64,000 bases of DNA from Enterobacter sp. JBIWA008 (GCF_019968765.1 NZ_CP074149.1:4340001-4404000), one strand, 5' to 3'; shown: positions 23,094 to 33,113, counted from the stretch's first letter. The notes: generated by a model from the sequence alone, not told the origin. Numbers and translations: made by a program.

Positions 23094-24059
23094 ATGCGCA
23101 TCGGACACCACCAGCTTAGAAATCGCCTGATCGCAGCCCCTATGGCAGGTATTACAGACCGGCCGTTCAGGACGCTGTGCTATGAGATGGGAGCCGGTTT
23201 AACCGTATCCGAGATGATGTCGTCTAACCCGCAGGTTTGGGAAAGCGATAAATCCCGCCTTCGGATGGTGCACGTTGATGAACCAGGTATTCGCACCGTG
23301 CAAATTGCCGGAAGCGTGCCTGAAGAGATGGCAGATGCCGCGCGGATTAACGTGGAAAGTGGTGCCCAGATTATTGATATCAATATGGGGTGCCCGGCCA
23401 AAAAGGTGAATCGCAAGCTTGCAGGTTCAGCCCTTCTGCAATACCCCGACCAGGTGAAAGCTATCCTGACGGCGGTTGTCAGCGCGGTGGACGTTCCTGT
23501 TACGTTGAAGATTCGCACGGGTTGGTCGCCGGAACACCGTAACTGTGTAGAGATTGCCCAACTGGCCGAAGACTGTGGCATTCAGGCCCTGACCATCCAT
23601 GGACGCACTCGCGCCTGTTTGTTCAACGGTGAAGCTGAATACGACAGCATTCGGGCAGTTAAGCAGAAAGTTTCCATTCCGATTATCGCGAATGGCGACA
23701 TAACTGACCCGCTTAAAGCCAGGGCTGTACTCGACTATACGGGAGCTGATGCTCTGATGATAGGACGTGCAGCTCAGGGAAGACCCTGGATCTTCCGGGA
23801 AATCCAGCATTATCTGGACACTGGGGAGCTGCTTGCCCCGCTGCCTCTGGCAGAGGTTAAGCGCTTGCTTTGTTCGCATGTTCGGGAACTGCATGACCAC
23901 TACGGTCAGGCAAAAGGGTACCGAATTGCGCGTAAACACGTCTCCTGGTATCTCCAGGAGCACGCTCCAGATGACCAGTTTCGGCGCACATTCAACGCCA
24001 TAGAGGATGCCAGCGTACAGCTGGAGGCGTTGGAGGCATACTTCGAAAATCTTGCGTAA
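23094..24059 (+). CDS. dusB: tRNA-dihydrouridine synthase B
   Basis: 321 residues, the E. coli length. An FMN-dependent TIM-barrel enzyme that reduces U17 in tRNA to dihydrouridine. The catalytic cysteine is C100 in [22 protein letters not shown]-phosphate contacts appear in ANGDITDP and [13 protein letters not shown]. The C-terminal helical tRNA-binding domain starts near residue 245. It is the first gene of the dusB-fis operon, which is known to help Fis translation in E. coli; the gap to fis is 23 bp. Confidence 0.96.
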   Translation: MRIGHHQLRNRLIAAPMAGITDRPFRTLCYEMGAGLTVSEMMSSNPQVWESDKSRLRMVHVDEPGIRTVQIAGSVPEEMADAARINVESGAQIIDINMGCPAKKVNRKLAGSALLQYPDQVKAILTAVVSAVDVPVTLKIRTGWSPEHRNCVEIAQLAEDCGIQALTIHGRTRACLFNGEAEYDSIRAVKQKVSIPIIANGDITDPLKARAVLDYTGADALMIGRAAQGRPWIFREIQHYLDTGELLAPLPLAEVKRLLCSHVRELHDHYGQAKGYRIARKHVSWYLQEHAPDDQFRRTFNAIEDASVQLEALEAYFENLA

Positions 24060-24082
24060 TGAAATAAAGAGCTGACAGAACT

Positions 24083-24379
24083 ATGTTCGAACAACGCGTA
24101 AATTCTGACGTACTGACCGTTTCTACCGTTAACTCTCAGGACCAGGTAACTCAAAAGCCCCTGCGTGACTCGGTTAAACAGGCACTGAAGAACTATTTTG
24201 CTCAACTGAACGGTCAGGATGTTAATGACCTGTATGAGCTGGTACTGGCTGAAGTTGAACAGCCACTGTTGGACATGGTGATGCAATACACCCGCGGTAA
24301 CCAAACCCGCGCTGCGCTGATGATGGGTATCAACCGTGGTACTCTGCGTAAGAAACTGAAAAAATACGGCATGAACTGA
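24083..24379 (+). CDS. fis: Nucleoid protein and transcription factor Fis
   Basis: 98 residues, apparently identical to E. coli Fis. A homodimeric nucleoid protein that bends DNA, activates rRNA promoters (including the rrn P1 in this window) and aids site-specific inversion. The N-terminal beta-hairpin arm, two dimerisation helices and the C-terminal helix-turn-helix [20 protein letters not shown] (about 73-92) are visible. Expression peaks in early exponential phase through the promoter upstream of dusB. A strong terminator follows. Confidence 0.99.
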
Positions 24380-24403
24380 TACTAATCAGTTAAATGCTTG
24401 TTT

Positions 24404-24440
24404 AAAAAGGCGCTCTTCGGCATGGGGAAGCGCCTTTTTT
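24404..24440 (+). terminator. Rho-independent terminator of dusB-fis
   Basis: AAAAAGGCGCT and AGCGCCTTTTTT arms around the loop CTTCGGCATGGGGA, 25 bp after the fis stop. Confidence 0.88.
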
Positions 24441-24555
24441 ATGACCTGCGCTCTCCGTCAACGCATTGTAAACCTTCGCTTCTCCCGCTTTTCAACCACG
24501 GTTTTTCGTGTATATTTCCACCACCTTACTGGCGCTCTTCTCGCGGAATGACACA

Positions 24556-24720
24556 ATGATTCGTAAATACTGGTGGCTGGTTGTTTTTGCAATCTCCGTT
24601 CTCATTTTCGATGCACTCCTGATGCAGTGGATTGAACTGATGAGCACCGAAACCGATAAGTGTCGCAATATGAACTCCGTTAATCCGCTGAAACTCGTGA
24701 ACTGCGCAGAGCTTGACTAA
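24556..24720 (+). CDS. yhdU: Small membrane protein YhdU
   Basis: 54 residues from the ATG that follows GGAATG; the reading M-I-R-K-Y-W-W-L-V-V-F is the conserved YhdU start, although the frame is open 16 codons further upstream. One membrane helix (about 6-26) and a short extracytoplasmic tail with two cysteines (DKCRNMN and LVNCAEL) that could form a disulfide. Function unknown. In E. coli the DNA methyltransferase gene yhdJ sits between fis and yhdU; it is missing here. Confidence 0.85.
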   Translation: MIRKYWWLVVFAISVLIFDALLMQWIELMSTETDKCRNMNSVNPLKLVNCAELD

Positions 24721-24740
24721 ACGCCCGATTGCGCAAACCA

Positions 24741-24767
24741 CCCCGTTATTACCCACTAAAAACGGGG
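24741..24767 (+). terminator. Hairpin after yhdU
   Basis: CCCCGTT and AACGGGG arms around a 13-base loop, followed by ATTTAAATCCCTTT. A weak terminator or a leader structure for the next gene, whose start is 93 bp downstream. Confidence 0.45.
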
Positions 24768-24859
24768 ATTTAAATCCCTTTGAGCCATTACCCGGCGGTG
24801 ATAATGTCTCGCCCTTCACAACCGCTCTAGCGTAACCCCACACTCGAGTAGAACCGTCC

Positions 24860-26941
24860 ATGCTGGTCAGCCAATACAACCATATCCTTGTCGTCCTCTC
24901 CTTTGTTGTAGCTATCCTTGCTGCGTATACCGCGCTGAACATGGCTGCACGCGTCGCCGGGAGTGAGGGCGGTGCTGCCCGCGCCTGGCTGGCTGGCGGT
25001 GGTATTGCAATGGGCATTGGCGTGTGGGCCATGCATTTTATCGGCATGCTGGCGATGGACCTCTCCATGAGCATGAGCTACAACGCCACCCTGACGGTAT
25101 TATCCATGGTCATCGCCGTGGGATCGTCGCTGTTTGCGCTATGGCTCGTTAGCTGCGAGCAATTACGTCTGCGCCGACTGCTGCCCGGCGCGCTGGTGAT
25201 GGGCAGCGGTATTGTTGCTATGCATTACACCGGCATGGCAGCGCTGGAAGTGATGCCCGGGATTATCTGGGACAAGGTCTGGGTGGCCATTTCGGTCGCG
25301 ATTGCGCTTGCCGCTTCGCTCGCGGCATTATGGCTGACCTTCCGCCTGCGTCGCGAAGCCGCGCAGGTCGTGCTGATGCGCATGGGTGCCGCCATCACGA
25401 TGGGAATTGCCATTGCCGGTATGCACTATGCCGGGATGAAAGCGGCCCAGTTTCCAATGTCCACAATGGTTCATCATGAGGGGATTGACGGGAGCTGGCT
25501 GGCGGTGCTGGTCAGCGTCGTCGCGCTCTCTATTCTTGGGATCACCCTGCTGGTGTCGATGCTGGATGCCCGCCTTCAGGCACGTACTGCCCTTCTGGCC
25601 TCTTCGCTGGCAGAAGCTAACCGGGAACTCGCTCAACTGGCGCTGCACGATACCCTGACGCGTCTCCCCAACCGTATCCTGCTGGAAGACAGACTCGATC
25701 AGGCCATCAGCAAAGCCGATCGTGAAAGAACCCATTTTGCCCTGATGTTCATGGATCTTGACGGCTTTAAAGCCATCAATGATGCCTACGGCCATGATGT
25801 CGGTGACAGGCTGCTGGTCGCCGTTACGCAGCGTCTGCTGCTGCTCCTGAAAGGCCAGTTCACCCTTGCACGTATCGGCGGTGATGAGTTTGTTCTGCTG
25901 GCAGAGGGAGAAGGTCCGGACGACGCGGCATCGCTGGCGAATTCGCTGGTGCGCGCGATCGATAGTCCGTTCAATCTCAGCCCCTATGAACTGATGGTAA
26001 CCCTCAGCATTGGTATCGCGCTGTATCCTCACGACGGCAAAACCGAGCGTGAGCTGATGTTTAACGCCGACGCGGCGATGTATCACACGAAGCACATGGG
26101 CCGTAACGGTTACCACTTTTTTCAGCCCTCCATGAACACCCTGGCGCAGACCCATCTCCAGTTAATGAACGATCTGTGGATGGCGATCGATCGCAATGAG
26201 CTGTGCCTACTTTATCAGCCAAAATTTCACGCCCCCGCGGGTCCTGTCCTTGGATTCGAGGCGTTATTGCGCTGGCAGCATCCTAAGCAGGGGCTACTGA
26301 CTCCCGACCTTTTCCTGCCGCTGGCAGAAAAAACGGGGCTGATCGTCCCGATTGGCAACTGGGTGATTAATGAAGCTTGTCGCCAACTGCGGAAATGGCA
26401 TCTTCAGGGGCATCAAAGCTGGTCAATGGCGGTAAACCTGTCGACACTGCAGTTTGAACAACCCTCGCTGGTTAAAACGGTTCTCGACTGCCTGGCACTT
26501 CACCATGTTCCACCGGAAATGTTGATCCTCGAAGTGACGGAGACCACGGCAATGAGCAACCCTGATGAGAGCGTTCGGGTACTGACAGAGCTGACGGATG
26601 CGGGCGTGAAGGCCTCTATTGATGATTTTGGCACCGGATATTCGAGCCTGCTGTATCTCAAGCGTTTACCGGCCTGTGAATTGAAAATAGACAGGGCGTT
26701 TGTGAAAGAGCTCAGTGGCAAAAGCGATGATGCCACTATTGTCTCCGCAATTGTGGCCCTCGCTAAAACACTTAACCTGAAGGTCGTGGCTGAAGGAGTG
26801 GAAACCGAAGCACAGCAAGCCTTTTTAACCGAGCTGGGCTGTAACACCCTTCAGGGTTATCTGTTAGGTAAACCCGCCAGCGCGCAGACCATAGAAGCAC
26901 TCTGTGCCCGAGGGGAAATGTTACCTGGCGCTGAGCTGTAA
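24860..26941 (+). CDS. MHYT-GGDEF-EAL membrane protein (c-di-GMP turnover)
   Basis: 693 residues. The N-terminal seven-helix MHYT sensor domain (about 1-240) has three repeats of its signature: MHFIGM, MHYTGM and MHYAGM, whose His and Met are thought to bind copper and sense a diatomic gas. It is followed by a GGDEF domain with an intact RIGGDEF active site near residue 338 and no RxxD inhibitory site before it, then an EAL domain with EALLRWQHP (about 467), IDDFGTGYSS (about 587) and QGYLLGKP, so both cyclase and phosphodiesterase could work. Architecture matches Pseudomonas MucR and NbdA. E. coli K-12 has no gene here. The ribosome-binding site is weak. Its last 85 bp overlap the end of acrS on the other strand. 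Confidence 0.93.
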   Translation: MLVSQYNHILVVLSFVVAILAAYTALNMAARVAGSEGGAARAWLAGGGIAMGIGVWAMHFIGMLAMDLSMSMSYNATLTVLSMVIAVGSSLFALWLVSCEQLRLRRLLPGALVMGSGIVAMHYTGMAALEVMPGIIWDKVWVAISVAIALAASLAALWLTFRLRREAAQVVLMRMGAAITMGIAIAGMHYAGMKAAQFPMSTMVHHEGIDGSWLAVLVSVVALSILGITLLVSMLDARLQARTALLASSLAEANRELAQLALHDTLTRLPNRILLEDRLDQAISKADRERTHFALMFMDLDGFKAINDAYGHDVGDRLLVAVTQRLLLLLKGQFTLARIGGDEFVLLAEGEGPDDAASLANSLVRAIDSPFNLSPYELMVTLSIGIALYPHDGKTERELMFNADAAMYHTKHMGRNGYHFFQPSMNTLAQTHLQLMNDLWMAIDRNELCLLYQPKFHAPAGPVLGFEALLRWQHPKQGLLTPDLFLPLAEKTGLIVPIGNWVINEACRQLRKWHLQGHQSWSMAVNLSTLQFEQPSLVKTVLDCLALHHVPPEMLILEVTETTAMSNPDESVRVLTELTDAGVKASIDDFGTGYSSLLYLKRLPACELKIDRAFVKELSGKSDDATIVSAIVALAKTLNLKVVAEGVETEAQQAFLTELGCNTLQGYLLGKPASAQTIEALCARGEMLPGAEL

Positions 26942-27576
26942 GCCCCCTCATCAGGCGACATGCGAATGACAGGAAGTGTCGCCAGTATGCTATCGACCAG
27001 GGCGGGAGCCTGCTGATAAAGATTAAAACTGTCGTTATTCATTAACCAGTTTTTAATTATTCCGCTAAAAAAACCGTGGAATACAATCAAGGTAAGATCA
27101 ACACTCACCTCTGGCGAAATGATATTCCGCGAAATACAGGTCTCCAGCGTGGCACGTAGCGTGTCATCATTGAATCCAATACGCTTTCTGATTTCACGCT
27201 CTGAAATCATATCACTGCTAAATTCACACTTATGATACAAAATTTGTAAAAGCGCACATTGCCGGGGGTCATGGGCAATATACTGCAGCGCAGTAATAAA
27301 TTGCTCACGAAGTTTTAACAAGGGATCGTCACTATCGGAAAGGGAAAGCCTGTCGCGAATCATGTCGCGAAGGGGTAATTGCTGTTCCCAGATGGCATTA
27401 AATATTTCAGATTTACTGGTGAAGTGCCAGTAGATCGCACCGCGCGTCACTTTAGCAGCATCAGCGATATCCGTCAGTGTCGTGCTGGCTACGCCACGCG
27501 TCGCAAACTGTCCGATAGCTGCCTCAATCAGTTTCTGCCGAGTTTGTTGAGCTTCTTCTTTCTTTTTACGCGCCAT
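26857..27576 (-). CDS. acrS: TetR-family repressor AcrS (EnvR-like) of the acrEF pump
   Basis: 239 residues from the ATG reading M-A-R-K-K-K-E-E. The N-terminal helix-turn-helix (TTLTDIADAAKVTRGAIYWHF, about 33-53) is the AcrR/AcrS type; the helical ligand domain continues to about residue 205 (KNWLMNNDSFNLYQQAPALVDS is shared with AcrS). The final 20-30 residues are not conserved and are encoded inside the overlap with the MHYT gene. Divergent from acrEF. E. coli AcrS represses acrAB as well as its own neighbours; here the target could be acrEF, acrAB or both. Confidence 0.88.
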   Translation of the reverse strand: MARKKKEEAQQTRQKLIEAAIGQFATRGVASTTLTDIADAAKVTRGAIYWHFTSKSEIFNAIWEQQLPLRDMIRDRLSLSDSDDPLLKLREQFITALQYIAHDPRQCALLQILYHKCEFSSDMISEREIRKRIGFNDDTLRATLETCISRNIISPEVSVDLTLIVFHGFFSGIIKNWLMNNDSFNLYQQAPALVDSILATLPVIRMSPDEGAYSSAPGNISPRAQSASMVCALAGLPNR

Positions 27577-27959
27577 AGGCAACTACTCGTGACTCAAAAG
27601 GTTTAAAGGTAATATCGCTTTCATACAAATGTAAGTATTCACTAAAACCCGTTTTAATTTTGCACAAAAAAAGTCACCGCCATTAATCCATAATTAATAC
27701 AAATATATCAAATCAATTAAATTGACACGATGAATAATAAGAAGCATTAAGTTTACTTACCTGATTAATATACATGAAGTATATCTCTGAATGGACATGG
27801 TTTGATTCTGATTTTTCTACAAGCATGGTCATTCGCACTTATAAATTAAAAAAGATTAAACATACTCATTATTATATGCAGCCACATTTTATTTTTATCC
27901 CTCTACCCCACCACCGATTCGCGGTATATATCGGTTAATGGGTATTTAAAGGAACAGTA
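27577..27959. promoter_or_regulatory. acrS/acrE divergent regulatory region with two dyads
   Basis: A very AT-rich spacer. Two related inverted repeats stand out: ATAC-N8-GTAT at 27623-27638, close to the acrS start, and ATATAC-ATGAA-GTATAT at 27768-27784, nearer acrE. Both resemble operators of AcrR-like repressors (ATAC/GTAT half-sites) and are candidates for AcrS binding. The AT richness also fits H-NS silencing, which keeps acrEF off in E. coli. No clear -35/-10 pair for acrE was found; TGACACGATGAATAATAA near 27723 contains partial matches only. Roles are inferred. Confidence 0.5.
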
Positions 27960-29096
27960 ATGACGAATCATTTCAGACGTTTGCCCTTATCCGGTTTCAT
28001 TGTCTGCGCGGTACTGCTTACTGGATGCGATGGTCAGGAAAATCAACAACACCAGCAGGCGCCTCAGGTCAGCGTGCATATTGTGAAAAGCGCGCCTCTG
28101 GCTGTCACCACTGAACTGCCGGGCAGAACAGATGCATTTCGCGTTGCGGAGGTTCGTCCTCAGGTTAGCGGCATCATCCTGCGCCGCAACTTCGCGGAAG
28201 GTAGCGATGTAAAAGCAGGTGAATCACTGTACCAGATTGATCCTGCGACCTATCAGGCAGCCTATGACAGCGCGAAAGGCGAGCTGGCGAAGGCTCAGGC
28301 AGCGGCCAATATTGCGCACCTGACCGTGAAACGCTATCTCCCGCTGGTAGGCACCCAATATGTCAGTAAGCAGGAGTATGACCAGGCCGTGGCGACGGCT
28401 CAGCAGGCAGATGCCAGCGTTGTTGCTGCAAAAGCCGGCGTTGAAAGCGCACGTATCAATCTTGCCTACACCAAAGTGACCTCTCCTGTTGATGGCCGCA
28501 TCGGGAAATCCAGCGTGACCGAAGGGGCGCTGGTGACGAACGGGCAAGCCGCAGCACTGGCAACGGTCCAACAGCTCGATCCGATTTATGTCGATGTCAC
28601 CCAGTCCAGTAATGATTTTATGCGCCTGAAACAGACCAGCCTGCAAAAAGGCGATACCGCCAGCAGCGTTGAACTGCTGATGGAGAACGGACAGCCCTAT
28701 CCGCTGAAAGGCACATTGCAGTTCTCTGACGTAACGGTCGATGAAAGCACCGGCTCGATTACCCTGCGCGCCATTTTCCCGAACCCTCAGCATCTGTTAT
28801 TACCCGGCATGTTTGTTCGCGCCCGTATTGATGAAGGCACCCAGCCGGACGCGATTCTGGTTCCACAGCAAGGCGTGACCCGTACACCGCGAGGCGATGC
28901 AACCGTTCTGGTGGTGAACGATAAAAACCAGGTTGAGTCGAGAACCGTCGTAGCCCCTCAGGCAATTGGCGATCGCTGGCTGGTGACGGAAGGGCTGAAA
29001 AACGGTGACCGCGTGATTGTCAGCGGGCTACAGAAAGTCGGACCAGGGGTAACCGTCGTCGCCACGCCGGATACCACCACGACTCCAACCGGTTAA
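27960..29096 (+). CDS. acrE: Efflux pump periplasmic adaptor lipoprotein AcrE
   Basis: 378 residues. A lipoprotein signal with lipobox LLTGC (C23), then the membrane-fusion-protein layout: barrel-sandwich (lipoyl) halves around a helical hairpin (about 95-170), beta-barrel and membrane-proximal domain. [19 protein letters not shown] and [18 protein letters not shown] are typical of the AcrA/AcrE group, closer to AcrE. It links the RND transporter AcrF to TolC. acrF begins 11 bp after its stop. Slightly shorter than E. coli AcrE (385). Confidence 0.92.
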   Translation: MTNHFRRLPLSGFIVCAVLLTGCDGQENQQHQQAPQVSVHIVKSAPLAVTTELPGRTDAFRVAEVRPQVSGIILRRNFAEGSDVKAGESLYQIDPATYQAAYDSAKGELAKAQAAANIAHLTVKRYLPLVGTQYVSKQEYDQAVATAQQADASVVAAKAGVESARINLAYTKVTSPVDGRIGKSSVTEGALVTNGQAAALATVQQLDPIYVDVTQSSNDFMRLKQTSLQKGDTASSVELLMENGQPYPLKGTLQFSDVTVDESTGSITLRAIFPNPQHLLLPGMFVRARIDEGTQPDAILVPQQGVTRTPRGDATVLVVNDKNQVESRTVVAPQAIGDRWLVTEGLKNGDRVIVSGLQKVGPGVTVVATPDTTTTPTG

Positions 29097-29107
29097 GGGA
29101 CGACGAC

Positions 29108-32100
29108 ATGGCTAATTTCTTTATTCAGAGACCGGTTTTCGCCTGGGTACTTGCCATCATTTTGATGATTGCAGGCGGGCTGGCCATTCTCAAACTCCCC
29201 GTAGCACAGTATCCAACCATTGCCCCTCCCGCCGTGGCGATTTCCGCGACCTACCCGGGAGCGGATGCTCAAACGGTGCAGGACACCGTGACCCAGGTTA
29301 TCGAACAGAATATGAACGGTATCGATAACCTGATGTATATGTCATCCACCAGCGATTCAGCGGGTAACGTCACCATCACACTGACCTTCGAGTCAGGAAC
29401 CGACCCGGACATAGCCCAGGTGCAGGTACAGAACAAGCTGCAGCTCGCCATGCCGCTGCTGCCGCAAGAGGTTCAGCAGCAAGGGATTGCCGTGGAGAAA
29501 TCCAGCAGTAGCTTCCTGCTTGTCGCCGGTTTTGTTTCAGACAACAAAAGTCTCACGCAGGATGACATCTCTGACTATGTCGCCTCAAACGTCAAAGATG
29601 CCATCAGCCGAACGTCTGGTGTCGGTGACGTTCAGCTGTTTGGCGCTCAGTATGCGATGCGCATCTGGCTCGACAGCAACGCGATGAACAAATACCAGCT
29701 GACGCCGCTGGATATTATCAACCAGCTGAAAACGCAGAACGATCAGATAGCGGCAGGCCAGCTGGGCGGAACGCCGTCCATTCCAGGACAACAGCTGAAT
29801 GCCTCAATCATCGCGCAAACCCGCCTGAAATCACCGGAGGAGTTTGGCCGCGTGACGCTTAAGGTGAACCAGGACGGCTCGATGGTTTATCTGAAGGACG
29901 TGGCTCGTATTGAGCTGGGTGGCGAAAACTACAACATGGTCACTAAAATCAACGGGCAGGCGGCAACCGGCCTAGGGATTAAGCTGGCAACCGGGGCAAA
30001 TGCGCTGGACACCGCAGCAGCCATTAAGAGCAAGCTGGCGCAACTGCAGCAGTTCTTCCCACAGGGGCTGAAAGTTGTCTACCCCTATGACACCACGCCT
30101 TTTGTAAAAATCTCCATTCACGAAGTGGTGAAGACCCTGTTTGAAGCGATCATTCTCGTCTTCCTGGTCATGTACCTGTTCCTGCAAAACCTGCGCGCGA
30201 CCCTCATCCCAACAATCGCGGTGCCGGTCGTTCTGCTGGGTACCTTCGCGGTTCTGGCGGCATTTGGTTTCTCCATCAATACCCTGACGATGTTCGGCAT
30301 GGTGCTGGCGATAGGTCTGCTGGTTGATGACGCTATCGTGGTCGTAGAGAACGTTGAACGTGTCATGGTCGAGGACAAGCTGCCGCCGAAAGAGGCCACG
30401 CAGAAGTCGATGGAGCAGATCCAGGGCGCACTGGTGGGGATCGCTATGGTTCTCTCGGCGGTCTTTATCCCGATGGCCTTTTTTGGCGGCTCGACGGGGG
30501 CGATCTATCGCCAGTTCTCGCTAACTATCGTTTCCGCGATGGCGTTGTCCGTACTGGTTGCGCTCATCCTGACGCCTGCACTCTGCGCAACGTTGCTTAA
30601 GCCCGTAGACCATCATGAGAAAAAAGGTGGCTTCTTCGGCTGGTTTAATGCGCTCTTTGATAAAAGCGTAGAGCACTACAGCAACAGCGTGAGCGGTATT
30701 TTGCGTAAGACAGGCCGCTATCTGGTGGTGTACGTCATTATTGTTGGTGGGATGGCGGTGCTCTTCTTGCGTTTGCCCACCTCCTTCCTGCCCGAAGAGG
30801 ATCAGGGGGTGTTTATGACGATGGTCCAACTCCCGGCAGGTGCTACCCAGACGCGTACTCAGCAGGTCCTCGACCAGGTTCAGGACTACTATCTAAACAA
30901 AGAGAAGGCGAACGTTGAATCCGTCTTTACCGTAAACGGCTTTAGCTTTAGCGGCCAGGGTCAGAACTCCGGTATTGCATTTGTCAGCCTGAAGCCCTGG
31001 GAGGAGCGCCAGGGGTCGGAAAATGGCGTCGAAGCCATTGTGGGTCGCGCGACGAAAGCCTTCAGTCATATTAAAGATGGCCTTGTGTTTCCGTTTAACC
31101 TGCCTGCAATTCTTGAGCTGGGTACCGCCACGGGCTTCGACTTTGAATTGATCGATCAGGCTAACATGGGGCATACCCAGCTGACGCAGGCGCGTAACCA
31201 ACTACTTAACATGGTGAAAGAGCACCCTGACCTGCTGGTTAACGTGCGTCCTAACGGCCTTGAAGATACGCCACAGTTCAAGCTGGATGTCGATCAGGAG
31301 AAAGCACAGGCGCTGGGCGTCAGTCTTTCTGACGTCAACCAGACGATTTCGACGGCCTTAGGTAGCACCTATGTGAACGACTTTATCGATCATGGACGAG
31401 TGAAAAAGGTCTACGTACAGGCCGACGCAAAATTCCGTATGTTGCCAGGAGATATTAACAGCCTTTACGTGCGCAGTGCGAATGGGGAAATGGTTCCGTT
31501 CTCAGCCTTTAGCACCGCTCACTGGGTCTATGGTTCACCTCGCCTGGAGCGCTATAACGGGATGCCCTCTATGGAGATCCTGGGTGAATCAGCCCCGGGT
31601 AAAAGTACCGGTGAGGCCATGGTTATGATGGAAAGTCTCGCGGCAAAACTGCCTTCCGGCATCGGCTATGACTGGACGGGAATGTCTTATCAGGAGCGGC
31701 TCTCGGGTAACCAGGCGCCTGCCCTGTACGCCATTTCACTGATCGTGGTGTTCCTGTGTCTGGCAGCGCTGTATGAAAGCTGGTCCATTCCGTTCTCCGT
31801 CATGCTGGTTGTGCCGCTGGGGGTCATTGGGGCTCTTCTCGCAGCGTCGCTGCGCGGGTTAAATAATGACGTCTATTTCCAGGTCGGCCTGCTGACGACG
31901 ATTGGTTTATCGGCGAAAAACGCCATCCTGATCGTCGAATTTGCTAAAGACCTGATGGATAAAGAAGGCAAAGGCATTATTGAAGCCACGCTGGAAGCAT
32001 CCAGGATGCGCCTTCGACCGATCCTGATGACTTCCCTGGCCTTTATCCTTGGCGTCATGCCGCTGGTGATCAGCTCCGGGGCCGGGAGCGGCGCGCAAAA

Positions 32101-32215
32101 CGCCGTCGGTACGGGCGTTATGGGGGGAATGCTTTCCGCAACGCTTCTGGCGATTTTCTTCGTGCCCGTCTTCTTTGTGGTTGTTCGGCGACGGTTTACT
32201 AATCATAAAGAGTAA
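29108..32215 (+). CDS. acrF: RND multidrug efflux transporter AcrF
   Basis: 1035 residues, full length for the HAE1 RND family, with the usual two sets of six membrane helices and two large periplasmic loops. The proton-relay aspartates D407 and D408 are present in [13 protein letters not shown], and the matching lysine lies in the second half ([16 protein letters not shown]). The N-terminus [13 protein letters not shown] and the phrase [14 protein letters not shown] are AcrB/AcrF type. It extrudes dyes, detergents and antibiotics in exchange for protons. Closest by recalled sequence to E. coli AcrF, and the acrS-acrEF-yhdV context agrees. A terminator follows. Confidence 0.95.
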   Translation: MANFFIQRPVFAWVLAIILMIAGGLAILKLPVAQYPTIAPPAVAISATYPGADAQTVQDTVTQVIEQNMNGIDNLMYMSSTSDSAGNVTITLTFESGTDPDIAQVQVQNKLQLAMPLLPQEVQQQGIAVEKSSSSFLLVAGFVSDNKSLTQDDISDYVASNVKDAISRTSGVGDVQLFGAQYAMRIWLDSNAMNKYQLTPLDIINQLKTQNDQIAAGQLGGTPSIPGQQLNASIIAQTRLKSPEEFGRVTLKVNQDGSMVYLKDVARIELGGENYNMVTKINGQAATGLGIKLATGANALDTAAAIKSKLAQLQQFFPQGLKVVYPYDTTPFVKISIHEVVKTLFEAIILVFLVMYLFLQNLRATLIPTIAVPVVLLGTFAVLAAFGFSINTLTMFGMVLAIGLLVDDAIVVVENVERVMVEDKLPPKEATQKSMEQIQGALVGIAMVLSAVFIPMAFFGGSTGAIYRQFSLTIVSAMALSVLVALILTPALCATLLKPVDHHEKKGGFFGWFNALFDKSVEHYSNSVSGILRKTGRYLVVYVIIVGGMAVLFLRLPTSFLPEEDQGVFMTMVQLPAGATQTRTQQVLDQVQDYYLNKEKANVESVFTVNGFSFSGQGQNSGIAFVSLKPWEERQGSENGVEAIVGRATKAFSHIKDGLVFPFNLPAILELGTATGFDFELIDQANMGHTQLTQARNQLLNMVKEHPDLLVNVRPNGLEDTPQFKLDVDQEKAQALGVSLSDVNQTISTALGSTYVNDFIDHGRVKKVYVQADAKFRMLPGDINSLYVRSANGEMVPFSAFSTAHWVYGSPRLERYNGMPSMEILGESAPGKSTGEAMVMMESLAAKLPSGIGYDWTGMSYQERLSGNQAPALYAISLIVVFLCLAALYESWSIPFSVMLVVPLGVIGALLAASLRGLNNDVYFQVGLLTTIGLSAKNAILIVEFAKDLMDKEGKGIIEATLEASRMRLRPILMTSLAFILGVMPLVISSGAGSGAQNAVGTGVMGGMLSATLLAIFFVPVFFVVVRRRFTNHKE

Positions 32216-32224
32216 TGTTTCCCT

Positions 32225-32250
32225 GAAAAGGCACCTCTGGTGCCTTTTTT
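32225..32250 (+). terminator. Rho-independent terminator after acrF
   Basis: AAAAGGCACC and GGTGCCTTTTTT form a tight stem with a 3-base loop 10 bp after the acrF stop. Confidence 0.9.
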
Positions 32251-32519
32251 ATTTTTAACATAAACAATAAATTAGGCTTTACATAAAGGCAGTGTTAAAA
32301 ATATGATGATTTGCATTAAGTAAAAACAGTCTCTTGCATCTTCATAATGTCTTAATTAATTCCTCCTGAAACCGACTTTTCTCCACAAATTTTACAAACT
32401 ACATAATTTGAGATTATTCCTCGTGTAACGAGGACTTACCTGGGTGGTAAAATAACCTCCAGTTCGTTAATAGCCCTCCTGGCTTTATGGCGGATGAGAA
32501 ATAATACTGAGGTAACATC
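32251..32519 (+). other. AT-rich spacer between acrF and yhdV
   Basis: No gene is visible here. There is a small hairpin CCTCG-TGTAA-CGAGG near 32420 and a GAGGTAA ribosome-binding sequence before yhdV. I cannot point to a convincing promoter, although yhdV must have one because a terminator precedes this spacer. Confidence 0.5.
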
Positions 32520-32741
32520 ATGAAAAGATTCATTCCCGTTGCACTACTCGCTGCGCTGCTTGCTGGTTGCGCGCACGACTCTCCATGTGTACCGGTTTAC
32601 GACGACCAGGGCCGACTGGTTCATACCAATACCTGTATGAAAGGCACCACCCAGGATAACTGGGAAACTGCGGGTGCTATCGCCGGCGGTGCTGCCGCAG
32701 TGGCGGGTTTGACGCTGGGTATTGTTGCCCTGACGAAGTAA
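32520..32741 (+). CDS. yhdV: Small lipoprotein YhdV
   Basis: 73 residues, the E. coli length and nearly the same sequence. Lipoprotein signal with lipobox LLAGC (C17), a central polar region with two further cysteines (SPCVPVYDDQGR and NTCMKG) and a C-terminal glycine/alanine-rich hydrophobic segment (AGAIAGGAAAVAGLTLGIVAL, split over about 49-69) resembling glycine-zipper proteins. Function unknown; predicted envelope-associated. It stands alone between terminators. Confidence 0.92.
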   Translation: MKRFIPVALLAALLAGCAHDSPCVPVYDDQGRLVHTNTCMKGTTQDNWETAGAIAGGAAAVAGLTLGIVALTK

Positions 32742-32752
32742 CAGCTGTTGAG

Positions 32753-32779
32753 AAAGCGCGGCTCTGGCTGCGCTTTTGC
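32753..32779 (+). terminator. Terminator-like hairpin after yhdV
   Basis: AAAGCGC and GCGCTTT arms around GGCTCTGGCT, followed by TGCTTTT, 12 bp after the yhdV stop. Confidence 0.7.
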
Positions 32780-32995
32780 TTTTAATGAGTGCAATATTTT
32801 CAAATAAGTAAAAAAATAGCCCCGAATTTATTCGCGCCGTTCTTTTCAGGCTGATGCCAGTCACATCTTTTTCGTATACTCATTTAAATTACCTGTTCTA
32901 TTGTGATGATTTTCACACATTAATATTATTGAATACCCTGCCAATATTCACGCTGGAAACTATCTCTTCTTTTTCCTGACGCGACTCGAAACTTT

Positions 32996-33012
32996 TGCTC
33001 CGATTTGTGGCA
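32996..33012 (+). promoter_or_regulatory. Possible NtrC enhancer site upstream of yhdW
   Basis: TGCTCCGATTTGTGGCA matches the palindromic NtrC consensus TGCACC-N5-GGTGCA at 11 of 17 positions by my alignment, with both TGC/GCA ends kept. It lies about 120 bp upstream of the sigma-54 element, a normal enhancer distance. A further GCACC half-site is near 33027. Weak by itself; supported by the known NtrC control of yhdWXYZ in E. coli. Confidence 0.4.
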
Positions 33013-33113
33013 CAGGTTGTAATTTCGCACCGTTTCGGGGCGTTCGTTTTATTTAAGCCTGTCTACACTCAGCATTAAGCGTTCACTCGTCTCTTATTTT
33101 GTCGAACGCAAAA

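Noticed and set aside
25328..26155. A 275-codon antisense frame in the MHYT-GGDEF-EAL gene
   Set aside because: The sense frame has clear full-length domains; the antisense translation shows none.
32251..33110. Small unannotated proteins or RNAs around yhdV
   Set aside because: Apart from yhdV no frame has a convincing start signal, and no promoter-terminator pair suggests a small RNA.
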